Part shown: one piece after another, positions 17,370 through 24,231 of the stretch
Position numbering within the stretch: the first letter of the stretch is position 1
Layout of the letters: every line of letters starts with the position of its first letter
Source of the DNA: Nonomuraea corallina
GTDB lineage: Bacteria > Actinomycetota > Actinomycetes > Streptosporangiales > Streptosporangiaceae
Assembly (NCBI RefSeq): GCF_027620315.1
Contig: NZ_JAPNNL010000007.1
Span: forward strand, 24,810 to 88,809
Direction of reading: 5' to 3'
DNA: 64,000 nucleotides
Translations under genes and position numbers: made by a program
Notes under the pieces: generated by a model
Seen by the model: the letters and a program-made list of their open reading frames with translations, nothing else
Database searches by the model: none
What the model was told of the DNA's origin: nothing

Positions 17370-18322
17370 GGATCCCCGACACCGCCCCGGGGGCGAAGGT
17401 GCTGGCGCTCGGCCACTACCAGCCGTCCCGGGTGGTCACCAACGACGACCTGTCCAAGACCATGGAGACCAGCGACGAGTGGATCCGGTCCCGCGTCGGC
17501 ATCCAGGAGCGCCGGATCGCCGGCGACGCGGAGAGCCTGGAGGACATGGCCGCCCAGGCGGGCGGCAAGGCGCTGGCCGCGAGCGGCCTGGCCACCTCCG
17601 ACATCGACCTGGTGATCGTGGCCACCTGCACGCTGGAGAGCCAGATCCCCAACGCGGCCGCCGTCGTCGCCCACCGCCTCGGCATCTCCTCGCCGGGCGC
17701 CTTCGACGTCAACGCCGCCTGCGCCGGCTTCTGCTACGCGCTCTCCACCGCCGACTCCGCCATCCGCTCCGGCTCGGCGAGGAACGTGCTGGTCATCGGC
17801 GCCGAGAAGCTGTCGCAGTGGCTCGACTGGACCGACCGCTCCACCGCGGTGATCTTCGCCGACGGCGCGGGTGCGGCCGTGGTCGGCCCGTCCGACACCC
17901 CGGGCATCGGCCCGGTGGTCTGGGGCAGCGCGGGCGACAAGTCCGAAGCCATCATGATCCCCGACCGCCACGGCTCCCTCCACCAGGAGGGCCAGACCGT
18001 GTTCCGGTGGGCCACGACCGCGCTCCACCCGGTCGCCAAGCAGGCGTGCGAGCGGGCGGGCGTCGACCCGGCCGAGCTGGCCGCCTTCATCCCCCATCAG
18101 GCCAACCTGCGCATCATCGAGGCCATCGCCCGCAGGCTGGGCGCCGAGAAGGCCGTCGTCGCCCGCGACATCGTGCTCGCGGGCAACACCTCGGCCGCCT
18201 CCATCCCCCTCGCGCTCTCGCGCATGCTGGAGCGCGGTGAGGTCCGCTCGGGCGAGCTCGCGCTCGTCCTCGGCTTCGGAGCCGGACTCACCTACGCGGG
18301 CCAGGTCATCGAGATTCCCTAG
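17366..18322 (+). CDS. fabH: beta-ketoacyl-ACP synthase III
   Basis: Starts fatty acid chains by condensing an acyl-CoA primer (often branched in actinomycetes) with malonyl-ACP. It is 318 aa. The triad is visible: Cys119 in NAACAGFC, His244 in PHQANLR and Asn274 in GNTSAASIP. The GTG start overlaps the fabD stop by 4 bp. acpP follows after 74 bp. Confidence 0.95.
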   Translation: MRIPDTAPGAKVLALGHYQPSRVVTNDDLSKTMETSDEWIRSRVGIQERRIAGDAESLEDMAAQAGGKALAASGLATSDIDLVIVATCTLESQIPNAAAVVAHRLGISSPGAFDVNAACAGFCYALSTADSAIRSGSARNVLVIGAEKLSQWLDWTDRSTAVIFADGAGAAVVGPSDTPGIGPVVWGSAGDKSEAIMIPDRHGSLHQEGQTVFRWATTALHPVAKQACERAGVDPAELAAFIPHQANLRIIEAIARRLGAEKAVVARDIVLAGNTSAASIPLALSRMLERGEVRSGELALVLGFGAGLTYAGQVIEIP

Positions 18323-18396
18323 ACCCCCCGTACGATCTCTCAGAGCCTGCACGGCTCGACCGTGCAGAACCCAGGAAACTAAGGAGAACCAACGAC

Positions 18397-18636
18397 ATGG
18401 CTGCCACCGAGCAGGAGATCCTCGAGGGCCTCGGCAAGATCATCAACGAGATCACCGGCATTCCGGCCTCCGAAGTGACGCCCGAGAAGAGCTTCGTGGA
18501 CGATCTCGACATCGACTCCCTGTCCATGGTCGAGATCGCCGTGGCCGCCCAGGACGAGTTCGGCGTCGAGATTCCCGACGACCAGCTCAAGAACCTGAAG
18601 ACGGTCAAGGACGTCCTCACGTTCATCCAGAACTGA
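18397..18636 (+). CDS. acpP: acyl carrier protein
   Basis: A 79-aa acidic carrier with phosphopantetheine-site Ser41 in the motif DLDIDSLSMVEI. It carries growing chains between the Fab enzymes. AAGGAGA sits 8 bases before the ATG. The operon position between fabH and fabF is standard for actinomycetes. Confidence 0.97.
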   Translation: MAATEQEILEGLGKIINEITGIPASEVTPEKSFVDDLDIDSLSMVEIAVAAQDEFGVEIPDDQLKNLKTVKDVLTFIQN

Positions 18637-18676
18637 CATCCGGCAACACCAAACTGATCGACAAGGAGTGCGGAAC

Positions 18677-19909
18677 GTGAGTGCAAACCGGGTACGTGTC
18701 GTCGTCACCGGGCTCGGCGCGACGACGCCCGTCGGTGGAGACGTCACTTCCTCCTGGTCGGCGCTCCTCGCCGGTCAGTCGGGCGTCGCCACGCTCACCG
18801 ACGACTGGGTCGACACCGTCCCCGTGAGGTTCGCGGGGACGGCCGCCGTCGACCCGGCCGGGGTGCTGCCGCGTCCCGAGGCCCGCAGGCTCGACCGCAG
18901 CGAGCAGTTCGCCATGGTCGCCGCCCGCGAGGCCTGGCAGGACGCGGGGGCCCCCGAGGTGGCCCCGGAGCGGCTGGGCGTGGTGGTGTCCAGCGGCATC
19001 GGCGGCATCAACACCACCCTGTCGGCCTACGACACCTACAAGGAGCGCGGCTGGAACCGGCTGTCGCCCTTCACGGTGCCGATGCTCATGCCCAACGGCC
19101 CCGCCGCCTGGATCGGCCTCGACCGGGGCGCCCAGGCCGGGGTGCACGCCACCGTGTCGGCGTGCGCCTCCGGAGCCGAGGCCATCGGCTACGCGATGGA
19201 CATGATCAGGGCCGGCCGGGCCGACGTGGTGATCGCCGGCGGCACCGAAGCCGCCATCCACGGCCTCAACATCGCGGCGTTCGCCGCCGCCCGCGCCATG
19301 TCCACCCGCAACGACGACCCCGAGGGCGCCTCGCGGCCGTGGGACCGCGACCGTGACGGGTTCGTGCTCGGCGAGGGCGCTGGCATCCTGGTCCTGGAGA
19401 GCGAGGAGTTCGCCAGGGCGCGGGGCGCGCGGATCTACGCCTACGCCGCCGGCGTCGGCTACTCGGCCGACTCCCACCACATCACCCAGCCGGAGCCCGA
19501 AGGCCGCGGCGTCATCATGGCGATGACGCAGGCCCTCACCGACGGCGACCTGACGGGACAGGACGTCAAGCACGTCAACGCGCACGCCACCTCCACCCCC
19601 GCGGGCGACGTCATCGAGGTCCAGGCCCTGGCCAAGGCCATCGGCACCCACCCGCTGGTCACCTCGACCAAGTCCATGACGGGCCATCTCCTCGGCGGCG
19701 CGGGCGGCATCGAGTCCGTCTTCACCGTCAAGGCGCTCCACGAGCGGATCGTCCCCGCCACCATCAACCTCAACGACATCGACGACGGCATCGAGGTGGA
19801 TCTCGTCCACGGCGAGAACCGCACCCTGCCCGAAGGCGACATCGCCGCCGTCAACAACTCGTTCGGTTTCGGCGGCCACAACGTGACCGTCGTCTTCAAG
19901 GGGGCTTGA
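18677..19909 (+). CDS. fabF: beta-ketoacyl-ACP synthase II
   Basis: Elongates acyl-ACP with malonyl-ACP. It is 410 aa from GTG 18677, chosen because AAGGAG (18663-18668) is 8 bases upstream; a GTG at 18668 overlaps that site. The catalytic triad is Cys163 in VSACASG, His303 in NAHATSTPAGD and His337 in KSMTGHLLG. Glycine-rich NNSFGFGGHN closes the fold. The carboxylase gene begins at the base after the stop. Confidence 0.95.
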   Translation: MSANRVRVVVTGLGATTPVGGDVTSSWSALLAGQSGVATLTDDWVDTVPVRFAGTAAVDPAGVLPRPEARRLDRSEQFAMVAAREAWQDAGAPEVAPERLGVVVSSGIGGINTTLSAYDTYKERGWNRLSPFTVPMLMPNGPAAWIGLDRGAQAGVHATVSACASGAEAIGYAMDMIRAGRADVVIAGGTEAAIHGLNIAAFAAARAMSTRNDDPEGASRPWDRDRDGFVLGEGAGILVLESEEFARARGARIYAYAAGVGYSADSHHITQPEPEGRGVIMAMTQALTDGDLTGQDVKHVNAHATSTPAGDVIEVQALAKAIGTHPLVTSTKSMTGHLLGGAGGIESVFTVKALHERIVPATINLNDIDDGIEVDLVHGENRTLPEGDIAAVNNSFGFGGHNVTVVFKGA

Positions 19910-21334
19910 ATGACCGTGCTCGACAACCGTCTCGCCACCGAAGGCTCCGACCAGGAGCCTGCCGATCCCCGAGACCCCTCCATACGACTCGCCGCGCTCC
20001 TCGACGAGGGTTCGCTGCGGCTGATCACCCCCCAGGACAAGAGCGGCGTCCTCGCCGCCATGGGCCGCGTCGAGGGTGTCCCCGTCGTCGCCTTCTGCAG
20101 TGACGCCCGCTTCCAGGGCGGCGCGATGGGCAGCGAGGGCTGCGAGCACATCGTGCACGCCTACGACGTGGCCGTCCGTGAACGGGTGCCGATCCTCGGG
20201 GTCTGGCACTCCGGCGGTGCGCGACTCGCCGAAGGCGCCGAGTCGCTGCACGCCGTCGGCCGCGTGTTCGCGGCCATGACCAAGGCGTCCGGCGTCGTGC
20301 CGCAGATCTCGGTCGTGGTCGGACCGGCCGCCGGCGGCGCCGCCTACGGGCCGGCGCTGACCGACCTGGTGATCCTGGCCGACTCCGGCCGCATCTTCGT
20401 CACCGGCCCCGACGTGGTGCGCAGCGTCACCGGCGAGAGCGTCGACAGCGCCGCGCTGGGCGGCACCGAGCCCCACAGCAAGCGCAGCGGCGTCGTCCAC
20501 GTCATCACCAAGACCGAGACCGAGGCGCTGCTCAAGGCCCGCCAGCTGGCGGTGCTCCTCGGCCACCAGGGCAGGGTGCGTCCCGCCGCCGTGACGGAGG
20601 TCGACTTCTCCGCCCTGCTGCCGGAGTCCGCGCGCCGCGCCTACGACGTCAAGCCGCTGGTCAACGACCTGCTCGACGAGCCGGGCATCGAGCTTCACCC
20701 GAAGTGGGCGCCCAACATCGTGACCTCGCTCGGCCGGCTGGGCGGGCGCACCGTGGGCGTCATCGCCAACAACCCGATGCGGCTGGGCGGCTGCCTCGAC
20801 GCCACCTCGGCCGAGAAGGCGGCGCGGTTCGTCCGCATGTGCGACGCCTTCGGGGTGCCGCTGGTCGTGCTCGTGGACGTGCCCGGCTACCTCCCGGGCG
20901 TCGGCCAGGAGCACGACGGCGTGGTGCGCCGGGGCGCCAAGCTGCTGCACGCGTTCGCCGAGGCGTCGGTGCCCAGGATCACGCTGGTCACGCGCAAGGC
21001 CTACGGCGGCGCGTACATCGCGATGAACTCCCGGGCGCTGGGCGCCACCAAGGTCTTCGCCTGGCCGACGGCCGAGATCGCGGTCATGGGCCCGGTGGCG
21101 GCGGTGCGCATCCTCAAGCGGCGCGAGCTGGCGGCGGCGCCGGAGGAGGAGCGCGTGGAGCTGGAGCACCGGCTCGCCGAGGAGCACGAGAAGCTCGCCG
21201 GCGGGCTCCCCCGCGCGCGGGAGATCGGCGTCATCGACGAGGTGATCAAGCCCGAGGAGACCCGGGGCGCGATCGCCAAGGTGCTCGCCCAGGCCACCCC
21301 GGCCAGGGGCGCGCACGGCAACATCCCGCTGTAG
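19910..21334 (+). CDS. acyl-CoA carboxylase carboxyltransferase (beta) subunit
   Basis: Carboxyltransferase half of a biotin-dependent acyl-CoA carboxylase, probably making malonyl-CoA for the adjacent synthase, as AccD6 does in mycobacteria. It is 474 aa with both crotonase-like halves: VWHSGGARLAEG and GPAAGGAAYGPALTD in the N-half, and VDVPGYLPGVGQE and TRKAYGGAYIAMNSRALG in the C-half. No zinc ribbon is seen. The ATG abuts the fabF stop with no gap. The biotinylated alpha subunit must be encoded elsewhere. A strong terminator follows. Confidence 0.9.
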   Translation: MTVLDNRLATEGSDQEPADPRDPSIRLAALLDEGSLRLITPQDKSGVLAAMGRVEGVPVVAFCSDARFQGGAMGSEGCEHIVHAYDVAVRERVPILGVWHSGGARLAEGAESLHAVGRVFAAMTKASGVVPQISVVVGPAAGGAAYGPALTDLVILADSGRIFVTGPDVVRSVTGESVDSAALGGTEPHSKRSGVVHVITKTETEALLKARQLAVLLGHQGRVRPAAVTEVDFSALLPESARRAYDVKPLVNDLLDEPGIELHPKWAPNIVTSLGRLGGRTVGVIANNPMRLGGCLDATSAEKAARFVRMCDAFGVPLVVLVDVPGYLPGVGQEHDGVVRRGAKLLHAFAEASVPRITLVTRKAYGGAYIAMNSRALGATKVFAWPTAEIAVMGPVAAVRILKRRELAAAPEEERVELEHRLAEEHEKLAGGLPRAREIGVIDEVIKPEETRGAIAKVLAQATPARGAHGNIPL

Positions 21335-21343
21335 ACGCGACGG

Positions 21344-21381
21344 GGAAGGGCCCCGCACCAGGCATGGTGCGGGGCCCTTCC
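21344..21381. terminator. hairpin terminator closing the fab operon
   Basis: A perfect 17-bp stem (21344-21360 with 21365-21381; GGAAGGGCCCCGCACCA) closes a GGCA loop. It lies between the carboxylase gene and the convergent DUF3145 gene and could act on both strands. Confidence 0.8.
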
Positions 21382-21398
21382 GCGTGTTCGGGGGCGGG

Positions 21399-21893
21399 TC
21401 ACACGGCGGCGTGCAGCCAGCGGACCGGCGCGCCGTCGCCGGCGTAGCGGAACGGCTCCAGCTCCTCGTCCCAGGGCTTGCCGAGCAGCTTGTCGAGCTC
21501 CTCCTCCAGCACGCACCGCCCCTGGGAGGCCATGAGCATGGCGGCGCGCAGCCGGTCTTCGGAGATCATGATGTCGCCGGAGGCCCCGATGACGGCGCTG
21601 TAGGGGCCGAGGGTCGGCGTGTAGGCGTGGCGGGACCCGTCGACGCCCGGCGAGGCATCCTCGGTGACCTCGAACCGCAGGCGCTGCCATCCCATGAGCG
21701 AGGAGGCGATGGCGGCCGCGATGCCGGGACGTCCCTCCCACTCCGCCTGCGCCCGCACGACATTGGGCGCGGCAGGTTGCGGGGTCCACGTCAGGTCCAC
21801 GGGCACGCCAAGGACACCCGCGACCGCCCATTCGATGTGCGGGCACAGCGCGGGCTGGGCCGAGTGGACGTACAGCACGCCACGAGCAGACAC
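21399..21893 (-). CDS. DUF3145 family protein
   Basis: A 164-aa actinobacterial protein of unknown function, commonly next to the fab locus. GTG 21893 is preceded by GGGAGG. Conserved parts include GVLYVHSAQPALCPHIEWAVAGVLG and MGWQRLRFEVTEDASPGVDGSRH. It is convergent with the carboxylase and divergent from the subtilase gene. A TAGTCT box on its strand near 21975 could be its -10. Confidence 0.85.
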   Translation of the reverse strand: MSARGVLYVHSAQPALCPHIEWAVAGVLGVPVDLTWTPQPAAPNVVRAQAEWEGRPGIAAAIASSLMGWQRLRFEVTEDASPGVDGSRHAYTPTLGPYSAVIGASGDIMISEDRLRAAMLMASQGRCVLEEELDKLLGKPWDEELEPFRYAGDGAPVRWLHAAV

Positions 21894-22036
21894 CGGACCT
21901 CCCGATTCGGTACGAGGTGCGCCTTCCCCAACGGCCTCGTCCAGCGGGAGTGATCACAAGTGACTAGGGAGAGACTACCGTCGGTCGCAATCCGGCACCA
22001 GAGGGGGGCCATACCAAGTTGGTGCGCGTGTGACGC

Positions 22037-22064
22037 GTGACAGCCGCTCCGACGGGGATAAATA
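22037..22064 (+). promoter_or_regulatory. candidate leaderless promoter of the protease-sigma-CHAT array
   Basis: GTGACA (22037-22042), a 16-bp spacer and TAAATA (22059-22064) place the transcription start at about the A of ATG 22072. No ribosome binding site precedes that ATG at normal spacing, which fits a leaderless mRNA. Confidence 0.4.
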
Positions 22065-22071
22065 CCCGCTC

Positions 22072-23085
22072 ATGGACATCGAACCCGCAGGCCAGGCCCT
22101 CATCCGGCCGGGCCAGGTCCTGACCGACCGGGGCGCGCTGTCGGCCGCGGCGCGCTGGACCAGGGCCGTGTCCGAGGCCGACGGGGTCTGCGTGGTCCAT
22201 CTCTCGCCCGGCGTCGACCCGCGCGAGCTGACCGCCGAGCTGCGCGAGCAGGGGTTCCGGGCCTCGCCCAACCACGTCTTCACCGGGCAGCCGCTGTTCT
22301 TCGGCGGGCCCGCCTCGCGGCCGTTCCCGTGCGAGCCGGTCCCCTACCGGCCGGGACGGTCGCGCTCGGAGGTGACGGTGGGCCTGCTGGACACCGGGGT
22401 GGCCGGCCATCAGTGGTGGGCCGGCGCCGAGTGGTTCGAGGCCGTCCCCGAGGACGCGCGCGACGCCGCGGAGGGCGCCCAGGCCGGTCACGGCACGTTC
22501 ATCGCCGGGCTGCTGGCCCGCCAGGCGCCGGGCGTGTCGCTGCGGGTGGCGCGGGTGCTCGACGGCGAGGGCGTCGGCGACGAGGCGACCGTCCTCCGGG
22601 TGCTCCACCGCATGCGCGAGCGTCCCCCGCAGGTGCTCAACCTGTCCTTCGGCGGCCACACCTTCGACGACCGGCCGCCGCCCCTGCTCGCCGACGCGCT
22701 GGCCGGGCTGCCCGACACGCTGCCGGTGGCGTGCGCCGGCAACACGGCGTCCGACCGGCCGTTCTACCCCGCCGCGCTGAACGGCGTGCTCGCCGTCGGC
22801 GCCGTGGACGCCGACGAGCGCCGGCGGGCCCCCTACTCGGCGCATGGCGGCTGGGTCGACGCCTGCGCCCGCGGCGACTGGCTGGCCAGCAGCTTCCTGG
22901 AACGCGACGGGTTCGCCGGGTACGCGATCTGGTGCGGCACGTCCTTCGCCGCCGCCGTGGTGGCCGGCACGATCGCCGCGGCCGCCTCCGACCGACCGGC
23001 CAGGCAGGCGGCCGAGGAGCTTCTCAGCCTGAAGGAGGCCCGGCAAATTCCGGATCTGGGAGTCCTCGTACCGTCGAGTCTGTAG
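22072..23085 (+). CDS. cytoplasmic subtilisin-like (S8) serine protease
   Basis: A 337-aa S8 peptidase with the full catalytic set: Asp107 in GLLDTGVAG, His140 in GHGTFIAGLL, oxyanion Asn224 in ACAGNTAS and Ser291 in GTSFAAA. No signal peptide, pro-domain or membrane helix is visible. The first 100 residues are a separate region (HLSPGVDPRELTAELREQGFRASPNHVF) that resembles a small alpha/beta inhibitor-like fold. It is thus probably intracellular. ATG 22072 is chosen for its leaderless promoter; GTG 22030 is the longer alternative. It is first of four same-strand genes ending in a TPR-CHAT protease. Confidence 0.88.
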   Translation: MDIEPAGQALIRPGQVLTDRGALSAAARWTRAVSEADGVCVVHLSPGVDPRELTAELREQGFRASPNHVFTGQPLFFGGPASRPFPCEPVPYRPGRSRSEVTVGLLDTGVAGHQWWAGAEWFEAVPEDARDAAEGAQAGHGTFIAGLLARQAPGVSLRVARVLDGEGVGDEATVLRVLHRMRERPPQVLNLSFGGHTFDDRPPPLLADALAGLPDTLPVACAGNTASDRPFYPAALNGVLAVGAVDADERRRAPYSAHGGWVDACARGDWLASSFLERDGFAGYAIWCGTSFAAAVVAGTIAAAASDRPARQAAEELLSLKEARQIPDLGVLVPSSL

Positions 23086-23157
23086 AGTTCACTCTCAGTT
23101 CCCAGGCGATCACGAGGAGTCGACCCCCGCTCCTCCGCCGGTCCGGAAGGAGGCCGC

Positions 23158-23694
23158 ATGCCCGATCCGCGCCAGCTTGCGGAGCTGCTGCTCGCGGCCG
23201 ACTCCGGCGACCAGAGCGCCTGGGACGAGCTGGAGGCCCGGTTCGGCCCCCGCATGTGGGCCGTCGCCCGCGCCTGCGGGCTCAACGAGCCGGACGCCGC
23301 CGACGCGGTCCAGGGCGCCTGGCTCCGCCTGCTCGAACACCTCCACGACATCAGGGAGCCCGCCGGGGTGGGCGCGTGGCTGGCGACGACCACGCGCCGC
23401 GAGGCGCTCCTGCTGATCAGGAAGAGCAGGTCCGCGCCCGCGCCCTTCGAGGTCGCCCACGATCCCGACCCCGAGTCGGCCGTCCTGGAGGCAGACGGCA
23501 ACCGCCTGCTCTGGAAGACGGTCTCCGCGCTGAAGGAGCCCTGCCGCAGCCTGCTGACACTGGTCGCGTCCGACCTCGGGAGCCGGCAGGTGGCCGTGCG
23601 GCTGGGGCTGCCCATCGGCAGCGTCGGCCCGACGAGGGCCCGTTGCCTGGAGAAACTGCGCACCCTGATCTCACTGCAGGAGACGGTGCAATGA
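23158..23694 (+). CDS. sigma-70 family (ECF-like) sigma factor
   Basis: A 178-aa sigma factor with only regions 2 and 4. Region 2 (about 17-95) reads AWDELEARFGPRMWAVARACGLNEPDAADAVQGAWLRLLEH...WLATTTRREALLL. Region 4 (about 120-170) reads LKEPCRSLLTLVA...SRQVAVRLGLPIGSVGPTRARCLEKL. GGAAGGAGG precedes the ATG. It overlaps the next gene by 4 bp (ATGA), the usual arrangement for a sigma factor and its partner. No classical zinc anti-sigma follows; the partner is the unknown 148-aa protein. The 72-bp upstream gap may hold an autoregulated promoter. Confidence 0.88.
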   Translation: MPDPRQLAELLLAADSGDQSAWDELEARFGPRMWAVARACGLNEPDAADAVQGAWLRLLEHLHDIREPAGVGAWLATTTRREALLLIRKSRSAPAPFEVAHDPDPESAVLEADGNRLLWKTVSALKEPCRSLLTLVASDLGSRQVAVRLGLPIGSVGPTRARCLEKLRTLISLQETVQ

Positions 23695-24137
23695 TCGACG
23701 ACGAGTACTTCCTGGCGGCCCTCCGGCTGGCCTCCGGGCACGACCCGATCCCCGCTCACGTGTCCGCCGCCGCCCGCCAGGCGTTCGCCCTGCGGGTCCC
23801 GCACGCGGTGACCGCCTGCCCGGCCGGCTACAACGCCGCGCGGGGCGTGCGCGGCGCCGAGAGCCCGCAGACGGTCCGGTTCGTCACCGACGCCCTCACC
23901 TTCGACCTGGAGGTGACCGTCGGCGACGGCCTGATCGACGTGGCCGGTCAGGTGTGCCCGCCGCCCGGCGAGGGGTGCCACGTCGACATCCGCACCCTCC
24001 ACCTGACGCTCACCAGGCGTCTCGCCAGTACGGGCCAGTTCGCGGCCACGGGCCTGCCTCCGGGCTGGCTCAGCGTCGTCTGCCACCGGCCCGGCCACGC
24101 GCCCGTCCAGACGAGTTGGGTGCGCGTCCGACCCTGA
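23691..24137 (+). CDS. unknown 148-aa protein coupled to the sigma factor
   Basis: No family is recognised. It begins with a helical part (about 1-40, MIDDEYFLAALRLASGHDPI...AARQAFALR). A mostly beta part follows (VRFVTDALTFDLEVTVGDGLIDVAGQV, then DIRTLHLTLTRRL) with cysteines at CPPPGEGC and VVCHRPG. No signal peptide or membrane helix is seen. It overlaps the sigma gene by 4 bp, with GGAGA upstream, so the two should be made in matched amounts. By position it could be the sigma factor's cytoplasmic regulator, a substrate of the CHAT or S8 protease, or both. Confidence 0.78.
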   Translation: MIDDEYFLAALRLASGHDPIPAHVSAAARQAFALRVPHAVTACPAGYNAARGVRGAESPQTVRFVTDALTFDLEVTVGDGLIDVAGQVCPPPGEGCHVDIRTLHLTLTRRLASTGQFAATGLPPGWLSVVCHRPGHAPVQTSWVRVRP

Positions 24138-24169
24138 CCCCCGACCCTGACCCCCGACCCTGACCCCCG
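24131..24169. repeat. 3 x 13-bp tandem repeat over a stop codon
   Basis: ACCCTGACCCCCG occurs three times in perfect tandem. The first copy supplies the stop TGA of the 148-aa gene. It is one of several GC-rich arrays in the window. Confidence 0.85.
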
Positions 24170-24231
24170 GCCCGGGGCCGAGGGCCCGCACCCCCTCCGG
24201 TCCCGGCCGCTTCCCCTTCGCGAGGCGGCGC

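Noticed and set aside
18623..21358. 911-aa ORF opposite fabF and the carboxylase gene
   Set aside because: It spans two well-supported genes and their junction on the other strand and shows no domain.
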